Positions 1 to 8,358 of a stretch of 64,000 bases of DNA are shown one piece after another. Under the pieces are notes generated by a model. That model was not told the origin of the DNA and ran no database searches. It worked only from the letters and a program-made list of their open reading frames with translations. The first letter of the stretch is position 1. Each line of letters begins with the position of its first letter. The position numbers and the translations under genes were made by a program. The stretch comes from Wenzhouxiangella marina (GTDB lineage Bacteria; Pseudomonadota; Gammaproteobacteria; Xanthomonadales; Wenzhouxiangellaceae): contig NZ_CP012154.1 in the NCBI RefSeq assembly GCF_001187785.1, positions 1,172,501 through 1,236,500 on the forward strand, in the 5' to 3' direction.

Positions 1-390
1 TCCTCGAAGGCATCGCTCATCGAGACGCAGGACGCGACGTGAACGCGCGGCGGCTCACCACATACCGATCTACAGACATCGAATCTCCCCACCGATTCAT
101 CGAATGAAATCAACAACCACTGACAAACGCCTCCCCGAGGATAGCGATTCGTCCCCGCCCGGGCAATCGCTGCGCCGTCCAGGCGCGGCGCCGACCCTTG
201 ATCGAGTCCGGCTGGCCAACGGGCCGCTGCCTTGAAGAAGTGCGTGTCCATGCCTGTTCAACGCCGCCCACACCGCTGGATTTGAACTGACGACGAGAAA
301 AGCGCCTTGAATCCCTCGCTTTTGAAAATCCCCAGCCATGGCGCGTTGACCCCTTGCTCGACTCATCCAGAACGAACAAGGGAGAACAGC
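1..390. other. Left-edge region with no supported complete gene
   Basis: No reading frame here has a start, ribosome-binding site and protein-like composition. One frame on the plus strand is open from the window edge to a TGA at 40-42 and another to a TGA at 105-107. Either could be the tail of a gene lying outside the window, but neither tail is recognisable. The last 15 bases hold the purine-rich ribosome-binding site of the next gene. Confidence 0.4.
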
Positions 391-783
391 ATGACCAACA
401 ACAACCAAAGCGACAACGACAACTCGACACCCGCCAAGACTCCAGCGCCAGCCACCGAACCGCCGGCACCGATCCGTAGCGAAGCGGCCCCGCAGCGGCC
501 GGTCGAGGAGAGTCCCATGGGCGAGTTCCTCGCCTTCCGGCGCTTCGCCACGCCGGTGCTGGTCAAGATCGCCTTCTGGATCGGCACCCTGGTCTGCCTG
601 GTGCTGGGCATGAACACCATCGATGCCGCCAACCAGGGCTGGCGTGGCACCAACGCCGCCATGGTCTGGACCGGCGTCCTCACCATCACCCTCGGCCCCC
701 TGCTGCTGCGGATCGCCGGCGAACTGATCCTCGTCGTCTTCCGCATCAACGAGCGTCTCGCGGCACTGGAGCCTCACCGATGA
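391..783 (+). CDS. DUF4282 family small membrane protein
   Basis: This is a 130-residue protein. It has a hydrophilic, low-complexity N-terminal third rich in N, T, P and A, then two hydrophobic segments (roughly residues 50-70 and 88-108), and ends in a conserved-looking FRINERLA motif. The FLAFRRFATPVLVKIAFWIG start of the membrane part and the FRINE tail are typical of DUF4282. The function of the family is not established. The ATG at 391 is preceded by AAGGGAGA at a good distance, whereas an upstream in-frame ATG at 307 has no such site. The stop overlaps an in-frame upstream ATG of the next gene, so the two are probably co-transcribed. Confidence 0.8.
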   Translation: MTNNNQSDNDNSTPAKTPAPATEPPAPIRSEAAPQRPVEESPMGEFLAFRRFATPVLVKIAFWIGTLVCLVLGMNTIDAANQGWRGTNAAMVWTGVLTITLGPLLLRIAGELILVVFRINERLAALEPHR

Positions 784-860
784 GCGCGCCGAGCCATCCC
801 ATCCGCCAGGCCTCAGCGGCCCCATCACCCCGTTCCCATCGCCCTACAAGGAGACCATCC

Positions 861-2117
861 ATGACCCGATCGCTCATTCAATCCGCCCTGCTGCTCGCCG
901 CTACGAGCCTGCTGCTCGCCTGCGGCGGATCGCCCGGCCCGGATGCCGATGAACTGGAAGCCGAACTCGTCGCCCGTGTGCTGCCCGCCTCCTGGCAGAT
1001 CGAGTCGCTGTCGATCAGCGCCGCCGAGAACACGGGTAGCGAAGTCGAGCCGATCATCACCACGCGCTTCGAGCTGGAACTGGAGCTTCAGCAGGACCTC
1101 TACGAGCCGGCCTTCTCCAGCCAGCCCCTGGAGAGCGAAGGCGGCCGCACCGCGCGCCACATCGCAGGCCGGCGCGTGATCGAGAAAGTGCGCAGCGAAG
1201 GCGATGAGGAAATCGTCTTCGGCCTGGCCAGATCAGTGCGCCGCGGCGAGGGTTGGCAGACCCTCTTCGAGCTTGAGAGTATGCCCTGGCGCTACGCCGG
1301 CGAACCCCTGTCGGGATTCGGCAACGACTACGTCATCGCCGGCTCCGAGCAGGAGACCGAGCTGATCGCAGAGGTGGAAGAGGCCTGGCGGGCCGAGCAG
1401 GAACGATTGGCTGAAGCCGAACGCCGTGAGCAGGAGGCCCTGGCCGCGACCAACCAGGCCATCCTCGAGTTGCTGGGCAGCGGTTTCGCCGAGCTCGAAG
1501 CCGAGCGCAACGGCGACTTCGTCAACGCCATCGCCGAGTTCCAGCCCCCGGGCCAGATCGAGCGCCGCTTCGATCTGCCGATCGTCTTCGCCGGTGCGAC
1601 CTACACCTACCACGCCATCATCCGCGACGGCCGCCTGCGCCTGACCGACCCCGAAGGCAACTGTCGCGTCGAGCTGCAGCTACTCGCCAGCGGCGAGCAG
1701 CTCGAGGGCGTGTCCACCTGCTCCCTGATGCCCGGCGCCATCGCCTGGGTGCCGACCAGCGAAGCGGCGCTGAGCGCTAAATATCAGGAGGCCAACCAGC
1801 AGCTCCTTGCCTTCTTCCAGTCCGCGCGATCCAACGGAACCCTGAGTTTCACCGAACGCAACCTGACCTTCGGCGGCAGCAATACCTTCACGATCGAAAT
1901 CACCGGCATCGAAGGGACGACGATCAATCTCGATGGCTACCGCTACGGGCGCAAACAGTGGTCCGCCGTCTGGTATATCCAGTACGGGAAGATCCGCAGC
2001 CGAACCACCGACGCCTTCTGGTATTTCCTGGAGTATCGCTCACCCGAAGCCCTGGAGGGTCGTCGTTACAACAATCGCCCGAATCGCCCGATCGGCCTGG
2101 AACTCCGCCGCGGCTGA
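861..2117 (+). CDS. Predicted lipoprotein of unknown function
   Basis: A protein of 418 residues begins with a lipoprotein signal: a hydrophobic run ends in the lipobox LLAC at residues 17-20, followed by GGS. The ATG at 861 sits behind AAGGAG (848-853) and fits the signal peptide. The in-frame ATG at 780 would add 27 non-hydrophobic residues and is unlikely. After an acidic N-terminal domain comes a short charged helix rich in A, E and R (about residues 168-200, likely coiled coil), then a C-terminal domain rich in aromatic and beta-type sequence. I do not recognise the family. Residues after the Cys (GGSPG) give no clear inner-membrane retention signal, so an outer-membrane anchor facing the periplasm is the simplest guess. 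Confidence 0.7.
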   Translation: MTRSLIQSALLLAATSLLLACGGSPGPDADELEAELVARVLPASWQIESLSISAAENTGSEVEPIITTRFELELELQQDLYEPAFSSQPLESEGGRTARHIAGRRVIEKVRSEGDEEIVFGLARSVRRGEGWQTLFELESMPWRYAGEPLSGFGNDYVIAGSEQETELIAEVEEAWRAEQERLAEAERREQEALAATNQAILELLGSGFAELEAERNGDFVNAIAEFQPPGQIERRFDLPIVFAGATYTYHAIIRDGRLRLTDPEGNCRVELQLLASGEQLEGVSTCSLMPGAIAWVPTSEAALSAKYQEANQQLLAFFQSARSNGTLSFTERNLTFGGSNTFTIEITGIEGTTINLDGYRYGRKQWSAVWYIQYGKIRSRTTDAFWYFLEYRSPEALEGRRYNNRPNRPIGLELRRG

Positions 2118-2143
2118 TGAGAAAGGCGCAGCAAGCAATCGCT

Positions 2144-2161
2144 CCCGGCCCGAGGGCCGGG
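2144..2161 (+). terminator. GC-rich hairpin after the lipoprotein gene
   Basis: CCCGGCCC and GGGCCGGG form a perfect inverted repeat around GA, 27 bases after the stop codon. No T-run follows, so this would be a factor-dependent end or an RNA-stabilising hairpin rather than a classical intrinsic terminator. Confidence 0.4.
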
Positions 2162-2664
2162 GATGACGACCCATCGCTCATGCCGAGTCCTTTATCGATG
2201 TCGACCGTTTCACATTTCTCCTGCGACCGGTTTGTGCCGACGGCGCGTCTTTGCTATAACCAGAACCGTGGGCAAAGTTGGCAACAGGGGCGCGGTGCCG
2301 AGCAGATCGGTCCGTCGAGCAGGGGAAGCTGTCGAATCGATGACGGCGATTCCATGTGCGAAGAAGTCGGCCGCCTCGGTCGTGCAATTTGCGCTTTTCT
2401 CACGCTGATTGCGCTCAAGTACAAGGGCGCGAGAGAAGCAAGTTGGATAATTTGTCCTTCTAGATTCTGACAGAAAACCACCTGAATCCTGGAACCCCCG
2501 GGAGGATGTGAACTGAATTGGCTAATACACAGCAGAACCATGGCCAGTCGCAAACAGGACATCCTGAACGTAGGGGATTTTTATGTATAAAAAGCAGAAA
2601 TCTTTTGGTTCCACAACGCGCTTTCTCTGAATTTGTAGCTTGTAGTCAATAGGAGTTCTAGAAG
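2162..2664. other. Long low-GC intergenic region upstream of the STAND-like gene
   Basis: About 500 bases without a credible gene. Base composition falls steadily from the high-GC left flank to the A+T-rich right end. TTTTTA (2578-2583) and TAAAAA (2588-2593) form an AT-rich inverted repeat about 75 bases before the start codon, in a place suited to a promoter or operator. TAGGAG just before the ATG at 2665 is the ribosome-binding site. I saw no copy of the tRNA-Val 3' end and no integrase fragment here. Confidence 0.45.
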
Positions 2665-5600
2665 ATGCCGCTACCTCCGCCAACAGCCCCTCGGGCTAGA
2701 GAACTTCCCAAAGATATCTTTGTGAACCGAGGGTCAACGATCAAATGGGTTAATGATCTGTACAGGAAAGTGTCGCAGAGTCGATCTTCGGAGCTTGCGT
2801 TGATATTGGGCAAAGGTGGGGAAGGAAAGACGACTCTGAAGCAGTATCTGGTCAATAAGGTCCTTATAAAAAACACCGATTTCAGAAAGCCTTTGATTGT
2901 AGACGTTGATCTGAAGGACCTGACTCCCAACCAAACTCCGGATGCTGTAGAGCTTTTGGTTCGCATAAGAAACAAGCTCACCCAAGAAGGCCTTGCTCTC
3001 CCGCTGTTCGACTTTGCAATACATGCCCTATGGTCTGATGCCCAACGCTCCGAGGGGGAGGCCAAATTAGACAAGCGAAATTTAAAGCTAGAGTTGGAGG
3101 AAGGTATCGTAGAAGTCGGTAGGGACGTGATTGCCGAGTTCATAGAAAACGGAGAGAATGTTTCTATAAAGCTCCTTCGATTCGGATTGAAACAACTCAA
3201 TGAGCGTCTGTACCGAAGACGCAAGCTCCAGGCGCGATCTCAAGATCATTTTGATTTTATTGAATCACTGCTTAAAGAACAGATCATCGACAAAGAGAAG
3301 CTTGAAAAGCGCCTGCCGGAAATACTTGCGGATGATATTGAATTTCTGCTGAGTAATTGGGGGGCGAAGAAAGCTAGAACCCTTGTGGTTGTTTTTGACG
3401 AGTTCGAGCGTGTATTCGATGGCCACGAGCGAATTCCCAGCGATACGCTCCGGCGGATTGACAACGCGATCAACCTGATCGTTGCTACTTTGCGTACTCG
3501 AACGCTCTCGATTATTTTCAGTAGAAGAGCGCCGAACTGGGGCGAAACAAGCAAGGAGTGGGAGGCGTATCTTTCAAAGCAGACACGCAAGCTGCATGGC
3601 ATTCCCCTTCAAGATGCCAGGGAGTGGGTTCGTTGCGATGTGGATGATGATTTGCTGGTTCCAGTGATTCTTGCAAATGCCGGTGAGGATACTGATGGTG
3701 CAGAGCATTACTATGCGCTCCTGATTCGCTATCAGCTTGAACACATAGTTCCGAGGATCAAGCGCGGGGAGCGGATCGATGTTCGCAGTCTTGATATTCG
3801 CGACCGCGCCTTTGACGATCGTAAGCGTGAGATTATTAGTCGAGTCCTTCGCGACTACGATAGGCGGCTTAGGGCTGTTATCGAAGAGTTTTGTTACGTC
3901 GACTACTTTAATGAGGCGCTATTTAATGAGGTGATTGGGCAAATAGGAGCATCAGGTAAGCGCTCTAAATTCAGTGCTCTAACAAGTCTCTCCGTAATTC
4001 GCGAGCGAGGGAATGGCTTTTACGAAGTCACACCCGCTGTCGCCGACATTATTCGTTCTTCAGTCCCTGAGGAGGAGGGTCGGCGTATATATGAGAGACT
4101 TCTGGAGTCGTTGAATCGATTGATAGAGGTCCCGTACTCCGGGAAGTTTAGCTACCAGAATGTTCAGGCAGTCTCCATGGCGGTTTCAATTGCTTTTCGT
4201 GTCGATCATGATCGTGCGATTGAAATCGCGAGAAAGGCTGGTTCGCATTCGGCGTCAGCGGGATACGCGCGGCAATTAATAGATATATGCGATGAGCTCC
4301 GTGATCGTCTCCTATTGTCCGGAGATTTGAATGATCGCCGGGATCAGTCCTTGCTTGCACTTCGCGCGAGTCTTGATCTGAGCTTGGGAGACAACAGGCT
4401 TGCATTCGAGTTGATATCAAAGCATGAAAATGGCGATATCAAGCTCAGGGCGGTTGATGTCAGGTGGATGATTCTTTTGGCGCGATCGTTTGAGGATGCG
4501 GAGAGGGTTTTTAATGCTTTCGAGGCAGCGATTAGAGCTGCCCGTGGCGGTGTCCGTTCGCAGTACGTTTCGCTCGTCAGAGCCATGATAAAGAAGTCGC
4601 CAACCTCGGATATTCAGGACAAGTATATAGAGTTGCTTTTTGAGATCGATGAGCACGTAGATTCCTGGGTTCTTCGTTCGATGATCCGCCGCGCATCAGG
4701 CTTTGAAGAGGCGTGGAGGTTGGTGCTGGATCATTCATTTATCAAGATGGATCATAAGCATGTTGGCTTCCTGATGCAGAAGTACGAAACGAGAGAAGAT
4801 CTGGAAAATATCAAGGAGCTGATGTCAGAGCATGGAGTTCAATTGAATCAGGTTCATCGGAACATATTGTTCCAAAAGAGGAGCATCGTGGATCCTGATG
4901 ATGTTTTTCAAGGTTTTGAGGACGAGCGAAGGAAGCGTAGAAATATTGTTTCATATACGCAGGAGATCAACGTTTCTTCGAATTTTGAAGAGGCTCATGA
5001 ATTGTTTGTTTCTATGATTGAAGAGGGTATTGTTCCTGACTATCGGGCAATCGGTACACTTGCTGAAAAAGTTGGGGATCCTGAAGATCGACGGGCTTTT
5101 CTTGACTCGATAGACTCTTTCGCGGATAGAGGTAATTGGGTCCAGTTTCAGGCCCTGCTTCATCAAGTTGACGATCTAAGGGAATGCCTTGATGCCGTCC
5201 AAGAGTTATTGGCTTTCGGCGTCGAAATGAAGCTTGGGTTCGCAAAGCGCATTGGTGACGCATGCCAAAGGTATGCAAGAGGACCTGAAGTTTCATTTGA
5301 CGAGATCTCTCAACATCGTTTGAGATTTGATTCTCTTTGTGAGCGCTTCGATGCCGCGGAAGGCGCTCTGGAGGAATGGGATCAACGTATTTTGGTGGTG
5401 CTGAAGCGTGATGATGTCGCGCGCAATTATTTCGCTGAATATCTCAAGCCCCTTGGTGTTCAATTGCGCGCGCAAGCGTTGCGCCGAATGATGCTGGCTG
5501 AGACTGATTTTGATTCGGCAATGCAATGGGTTGTGGCCCTGAGAGGATCTGACTCCACAATAGCGCCGGATGTGGTTACCTCGCTGGCAAAGAAATGCCG

Positions 5601-6117
5601 TGATTGGTCTGATTCGAAGCAGGTCTTGGAGCTTGCTGAACAACAGCTAGTGCCTGTGGCGGGGCTGGTTTCGGCAATTCTCCGAGCACAGTCCGAGGAT
5701 CCTCTGGCGGTTCAGAACAGCATCAAGCGTCTTATGGATCGTTTCGATCGCGAACCTTTGGAGGCGGCGTTACAAGAGCCCGGAGCCATTCGGGCGATGA
5801 TTGTTTGGAGTCAATCGCCCGACATGCTGGATGCTGTGATTGATCTGGCGAGAAAGTTGGATATTGCTCCGACAGCTAGCGTTATTGTACGAATTGCCGA
5901 GCTCAGTCAGGCCCTGACGGAATTTGCACATAGGATGAGGAGACTTCCGCCGCCGGATGGTGTGTTTTCCCCTCGCATAGCAACAGCGCTGGTGCCGCTT
6001 CTGGGGGCTACGCTGGATGGATCGGATTTGCATGCCCTGGCGGGATTATGGGGAATGAGCAAAGAGGATATCCGCGTCTCTCTCGAAATAGGTCGTGAGA
6101 AGATACTAGGAAGTTGA
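2665..6117 (+). CDS. Large STAND-like P-loop ATPase with PPR-like helical repeats; candidate defence gene
   Basis: This protein has 1150 residues. The N-terminal P-loop domain has Walker A GKGGEGKTT at residues 49-57 and Walker B TLVVVFDEFE near 238-247. A following strand ends IIFSRR (about 280), as in the sensor region of STAND/AAA ATPases. The remaining 700 residues are almost wholly helical repeats. Around residues 735-860 three consecutive units look like pentatricopeptide repeats; the clearest contains EAHELFVSMIEEGIVPD. No nuclease, TIR or protease effector motif is visible at either end. The gene is markedly A+T-rich (26 of 60 bases are G+C in 4921-4980) in a chromosome near 65-67%, which suggests horizontal transfer. 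STAND ATPases with C-terminal repeats commonly sense infection or act in signalling. A defence role here is inference; a regulator of the MalT type is the alternative. Confidence 0.75.
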   Translation: MPLPPPTAPRARELPKDIFVNRGSTIKWVNDLYRKVSQSRSSELALILGKGGEGKTTLKQYLVNKVLIKNTDFRKPLIVDVDLKDLTPNQTPDAVELLVRIRNKLTQEGLALPLFDFAIHALWSDAQRSEGEAKLDKRNLKLELEEGIVEVGRDVIAEFIENGENVSIKLLRFGLKQLNERLYRRRKLQARSQDHFDFIESLLKEQIIDKEKLEKRLPEILADDIEFLLSNWGAKKARTLVVVFDEFERVFDGHERIPSDTLRRIDNAINLIVATLRTRTLSIIFSRRAPNWGETSKEWEAYLSKQTRKLHGIPLQDAREWVRCDVDDDLLVPVILANAGEDTDGAEHYYALLIRYQLEHIVPRIKRGERIDVRSLDIRDRAFDDRKREIISRVLRDYDRRLRAVIEEFCYVDYFNEALFNEVIGQIGASGKRSKFSALTSLSVIRERGNGFYEVTPAVADIIRSSVPEEEGRRIYERLLESLNRLIEVPYSGKFSYQNVQAVSMAVSIAFRVDHDRAIEIARKAGSHSASAGYARQLIDICDELRDRLLLSGDLNDRRDQSLLALRASLDLSLGDNRLAFELISKHENGDIKLRAVDVRWMILLARSFEDAERVFNAFEAAIRAARGGVRSQYVSLVRAMIKKSPTSDIQDKYIELLFEIDEHVDSWVLRSMIRRASGFEEAWRLVLDHSFIKMDHKHVGFLMQKYETREDLENIKELMSEHGVQLNQVHRNILFQKRSIVDPDDVFQGFEDERRKRRNIVSYTQEINVSSNFEEAHELFVSMIEEGIVPDYRAIGTLAEKVGDPEDRRAFLDSIDSFADRGNWVQFQALLHQVDDLRECLDAVQELLAFGVEMKLGFAKRIGDACQRYARGPEVSFDEISQHRLRFDSLCERFDAAEGALEEWDQRILVVLKRDDVARNYFAEYLKPLGVQLRAQALRRMMLAETDFDSAMQWVVALRGSDSTIAPDVVTSLAKKCRDWSDSKQVLELAEQQLVPVAGLVSAILRAQSEDPLAVQNSIKRLMDRFDREPLEAALQEPGAIRAMIVWSQSPDMLDAVIDLARKLDIAPTASVIVRIAELSQALTEFAHRMRRLPPPDGVFSPRIATALVPLLGATLDGSDLHALAGLWGMSKEDIRVSLEIGREKILGS

Positions 6118-6152
6118 GGGCTTATGTTCTGAAGTGGCTAATGGCCTATAAG

Positions 6153-6168
6153 GAGCCAAGAGTGGCTC
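6153..6168 (+). terminator. Short hairpin after the STAND-like gene
   Basis: GAGCCA and TGGCTC flank a four-base loop 36 bases after the stop codon and are followed by TCGTTT. It is a weak terminator candidate that would separate the low-GC gene from the next transcription unit. Confidence 0.35.
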
Positions 6169-6285
6169 TCGTTTCGGGGTTGAGGGTTGCAGGTGTACTA
6201 GGGCGCTGCCTGGATCATTTTTTGGGTCTTTTCAAAAATTCTCTTTCTGTGGCGTTTCCTAGATCCTTCACCGAAAGGACGGAGC

Positions 6286-7710
6286 ATGACGCGACTCGAG
6301 AGCGAAGTAATTTCAATCACCTCTGATCCACCCCCAACCCCCATCCTCGGCTGGCAACGCTCGGCCAGCCCCAACCCCGGCTTCGGCTTCCAGCGCAAGT
6401 CCACAGGTTCATCCCCTCCCGGGCGTAGGCAGGCCATCGAGGCGGGCAGCGAGGGCCATCTGATGACCATTGCCCCGACCGGTTCGGGCAAGGGGCGGTC
6501 GGTGATCATTCCGACCCTGTTGTCCTACACGGGGCCGGTGATCGTGGTGGATCCCAAGGGGGAGAACTACCAGGTCACGGCCAGGCGGCGGCGGGAGATG
6601 GGGCAGGCGGTGTTCAAGCTCGATCCCTTCGGGGTGACGGGGGAGGACAGCAGCTGCTTCAACCTGATCGACACCATCGACGTCGATCATGTCTCGGCCT
6701 ACGACCAGGCGGTGGCGATGGCCGAGCTGATCGTGGCCAATCGCAGCCTGCGCGACCCCTTCTGGGACGACAGCGCCCGGCTGTTGACGGGGGCGCTGAT
6801 CCTGCACGTGGCCACGGCCCGGCCGCCGGTGCTTCGTAATCTGAGTGAGGTGTTCTACCTGCTCAACCAGACCACGGAGGACATGGCGTTCACGATCAAG
6901 GAGCTGCAGAAGTCCAAGAATGAAATGGTGCGCTTCATGGCCTCGGGTTTTTCGGCGACGGAAGCCAGGGTCTGGGCCAGCATCCTGTCGACGGCCAGGG
7001 CATCCACGGGGGTGTTCAACGGGCCGGCCTTCGGCCAGATCAGCGGCAACAGCGAGATTCCCCTGGATGGCATCGTCCGCGGGGATCCGATCAGCATCTA
7101 CCTGATCCTGCCGCCGGAAAAGCTCGACAGCCACGGCAGCCTGCTTCGGGTCTGGATCGGCAGCCTGATGGATCAGCTCTGCAAGCGCCGCCACCAGGTG
7201 CCCGAGCCGACCCTGTTCATTCTCGACGAGGCCGCCCAGCTCGGCGAGCTCAAGCAGCTGCGCCGGGCTGTGACCCTGCTGCGCGGCTACGGGGTGCGGA
7301 CCTGGAGCTTCTGGCAGGATCTCAGCCAGCTCCAGAGCCTCTACCCGGACTGGGAAACGCTCTACAACAACACGCGCTACATCCAGACCTTCGGCGCCAC
7401 CACGCATCTGTTGGGGGCCTCGCTCAGCCGCCTGCTGAATCTGCCCGGGGATGTCGATCCATTGAAGTTGACGCCCGGCGAGCTGATCCTCGCCGAAGCC
7501 GGGTGCCCGGCCCGGGTGGTGCTCAAGCCCGACTACCTGAAGGACGCCTGCTTCCGGGGGCACTACGACGACAACCCCTTCTACCAGCCCGCCTTGCCCG
7601 TGCCGGCACTGGCGGAATCAGCGAGCCAGGTGGTGCCGATCGAGCCCCGGGCCGCCGATGATCCCGAGTCCGAGCGAGACGAGCCCACCGACCCGGGCCG
7701 CGCCGACTGA
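6286..7710 (+). CDS. Orphan VirD4/TraG-like coupling ATPase without membrane anchor
   Basis: This 474-residue protein belongs to the type IV coupling-protein family, hexameric ATPases that normally bring DNA or protein substrates to a type IV secretion channel. Walker A PTGSGKGRS lies near residues 63-71, followed by the family-typical VVDPKGEN. Walker B LFILDEAAQLG is near 311-321. The usual two N-terminal transmembrane helices are missing: the protein starts with about 45 polar residues and passes straight into the ATPase core, so it should be cytosolic. No relaxase, VirB or pilus gene is present in the window. The start at 6286 has CGGAG just upstream. Its stop overlaps the next start by one base, so it is tightly coupled to the cREC gene. 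GC content is high, unlike the preceding gene. Confidence 0.85.
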   Translation: MTRLESEVISITSDPPPTPILGWQRSASPNPGFGFQRKSTGSSPPGRRQAIEAGSEGHLMTIAPTGSGKGRSVIIPTLLSYTGPVIVVDPKGENYQVTARRRREMGQAVFKLDPFGVTGEDSSCFNLIDTIDVDHVSAYDQAVAMAELIVANRSLRDPFWDDSARLLTGALILHVATARPPVLRNLSEVFYLLNQTTEDMAFTIKELQKSKNEMVRFMASGFSATEARVWASILSTARASTGVFNGPAFGQISGNSEIPLDGIVRGDPISIYLILPPEKLDSHGSLLRVWIGSLMDQLCKRRHQVPEPTLFILDEAAQLGELKQLRRAVTLLRGYGVRTWSFWQDLSQLQSLYPDWETLYNNTRYIQTFGATTHLLGASLSRLLNLPGDVDPLKLTPGELILAEAGCPARVVLKPDYLKDACFRGHYDDNPFYQPALPVPALAESASQVVPIEPRAADDPESERDEPTDPGRAD

Positions 7711-8156
7711 TGGCGCGGCCCGACGGCCCCAAAACCCCGCCGATCCGCCTGCTGGTGGTCGAGGACAATGCCGAGCGCATCGCGCGGTTCGAGCGCTGGA
7801 TGCCGCCGGACGTGCGCGTGACCTTCGCACGCAGCGCGGGGCGTGCGATGCGCATCATCGAGCTGGATGCGGGCCGAGTCTACGCCGGCATGCTCCTCGA
7901 TCACGATCTCGACGATCAGAACGCCTCGGACGATGAGCTGGGCCTGACCGGTCGCCACGTGGTCGACCGGATCATCCGCCACACGGACCCGGACGCGGCC
8001 ATGCTGGTGCACTCGATCAACCCGGGCGGGGCGAGGATGATGGTGCGCCGCCTGGAGCTGGCGGGCTTCTGGGTGACCCGGATGCCGTTCCCCGTGCTCA
8101 GCGAAGCGAAGCTCAGGACCTGGATCGACGAGATCAGGAGCTACTGGCGGCCCTAG
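7710..8156 (+). CDS. Cyclic-phosphate-processing receiver (cREC) protein
   Basis: This is a stand-alone domain of 148 residues with the receiver (Rossmann-like) fold pattern. It starts RLLVVEDNAERI, like response regulators, but then departs from them. The usual phospho-acceptor strand reads LLDHDLDD (about 53-60), and the next strand ends VHSINPGGARMM (about 101-112). The DHDL and HSxNxxGxxxM signatures belong to the cREC family, which has been proposed from comparative genomics to process cyclic phosphate ends in RNA repair or conflict systems. The canonical lysine and Thr/Ser switch of a two-component receiver are not apparent. It is translationally coupled (one-base overlap) to the VirD4-like ATPase, so the two products probably work together. 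A strong terminator follows the stop. Confidence 0.75.
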   Translation: MARPDGPKTPPIRLLVVEDNAERIARFERWMPPDVRVTFARSAGRAMRIIELDAGRVYAGMLLDHDLDDQNASDDELGLTGRHVVDRIIRHTDPDAAMLVHSINPGGARMMVRRLELAGFWVTRMPFPVLSEAKLRTWIDEIRSYWRP

Positions 8157-8170
8157 CAGAGCCCGGAAAA

Positions 8171-8204
8171 GAAAAAGCCTGCGCCGGGAGGCGCAGGCTT
8201 TTTT
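8171..8204. terminator. Strong bidirectional intrinsic terminator
   Basis: AAAAA precedes GCCTGCGCC, a GGGA loop with one extra pairing option, then GGCGCAGGC and TTTTTT. The A-run and T-run flank a 9-bp GC stem, so it terminates in both directions. It ends the cREC operon on the plus strand and the tRNA transcript on the minus strand. Confidence 0.92.
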
Positions 8205-8229
8205 GATCGGCCGGATGGCCGGAACTCGG

Positions 8230-8304
8230 TGGTGGGCGATGGTGGGATCGAACCACCGACCCCTGCCGTGTGAAGGCAGTGCTCTCCCGCTGAGCTAATC
8301 GCCC
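8230..8304 (-). tRNA. tRNA-Val (anticodon CAC)
   Basis: Read on the minus strand, GGGCGAT pairs with ATCGCCC as acceptor stem. The D-arm is GCTC/GAGC, the anticodon stem CTGCC/GGCAG around loop TTCACAC, the variable loop GGGTC, and the T-arm GGTGG-TTCGATC-CCACC. Discriminator A is followed by an encoded CCA (8232-8230). Loop positions 34-36 read CAC, which decodes GUG (valine). The accessory genes at 2665-8156 lie on its 3' side, the usual side for integration, but no repeated copy of the tRNA end was found. Confidence 0.95.
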
Positions 8305-8358
8305 CGAGCCGCGTATTGTAGGCGGCCAGGATAATCGAGGCAAGGCCTGTCTGCCCGA

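Noticed and set aside
6114-6326. 70-codon frame overlapping the end of the large ATPase gene
   Set aside because: It has no ATG, no ribosome-binding site and no protein-like composition, and it runs into the VirD4-like gene in another frame.
2118-8304. Attachment-site repeat of the tRNA-Val end
   Set aside because: I looked for the GGTGGGATCGAACC block and its neighbours in the left flank and did not see a second copy, so no att site is claimed.
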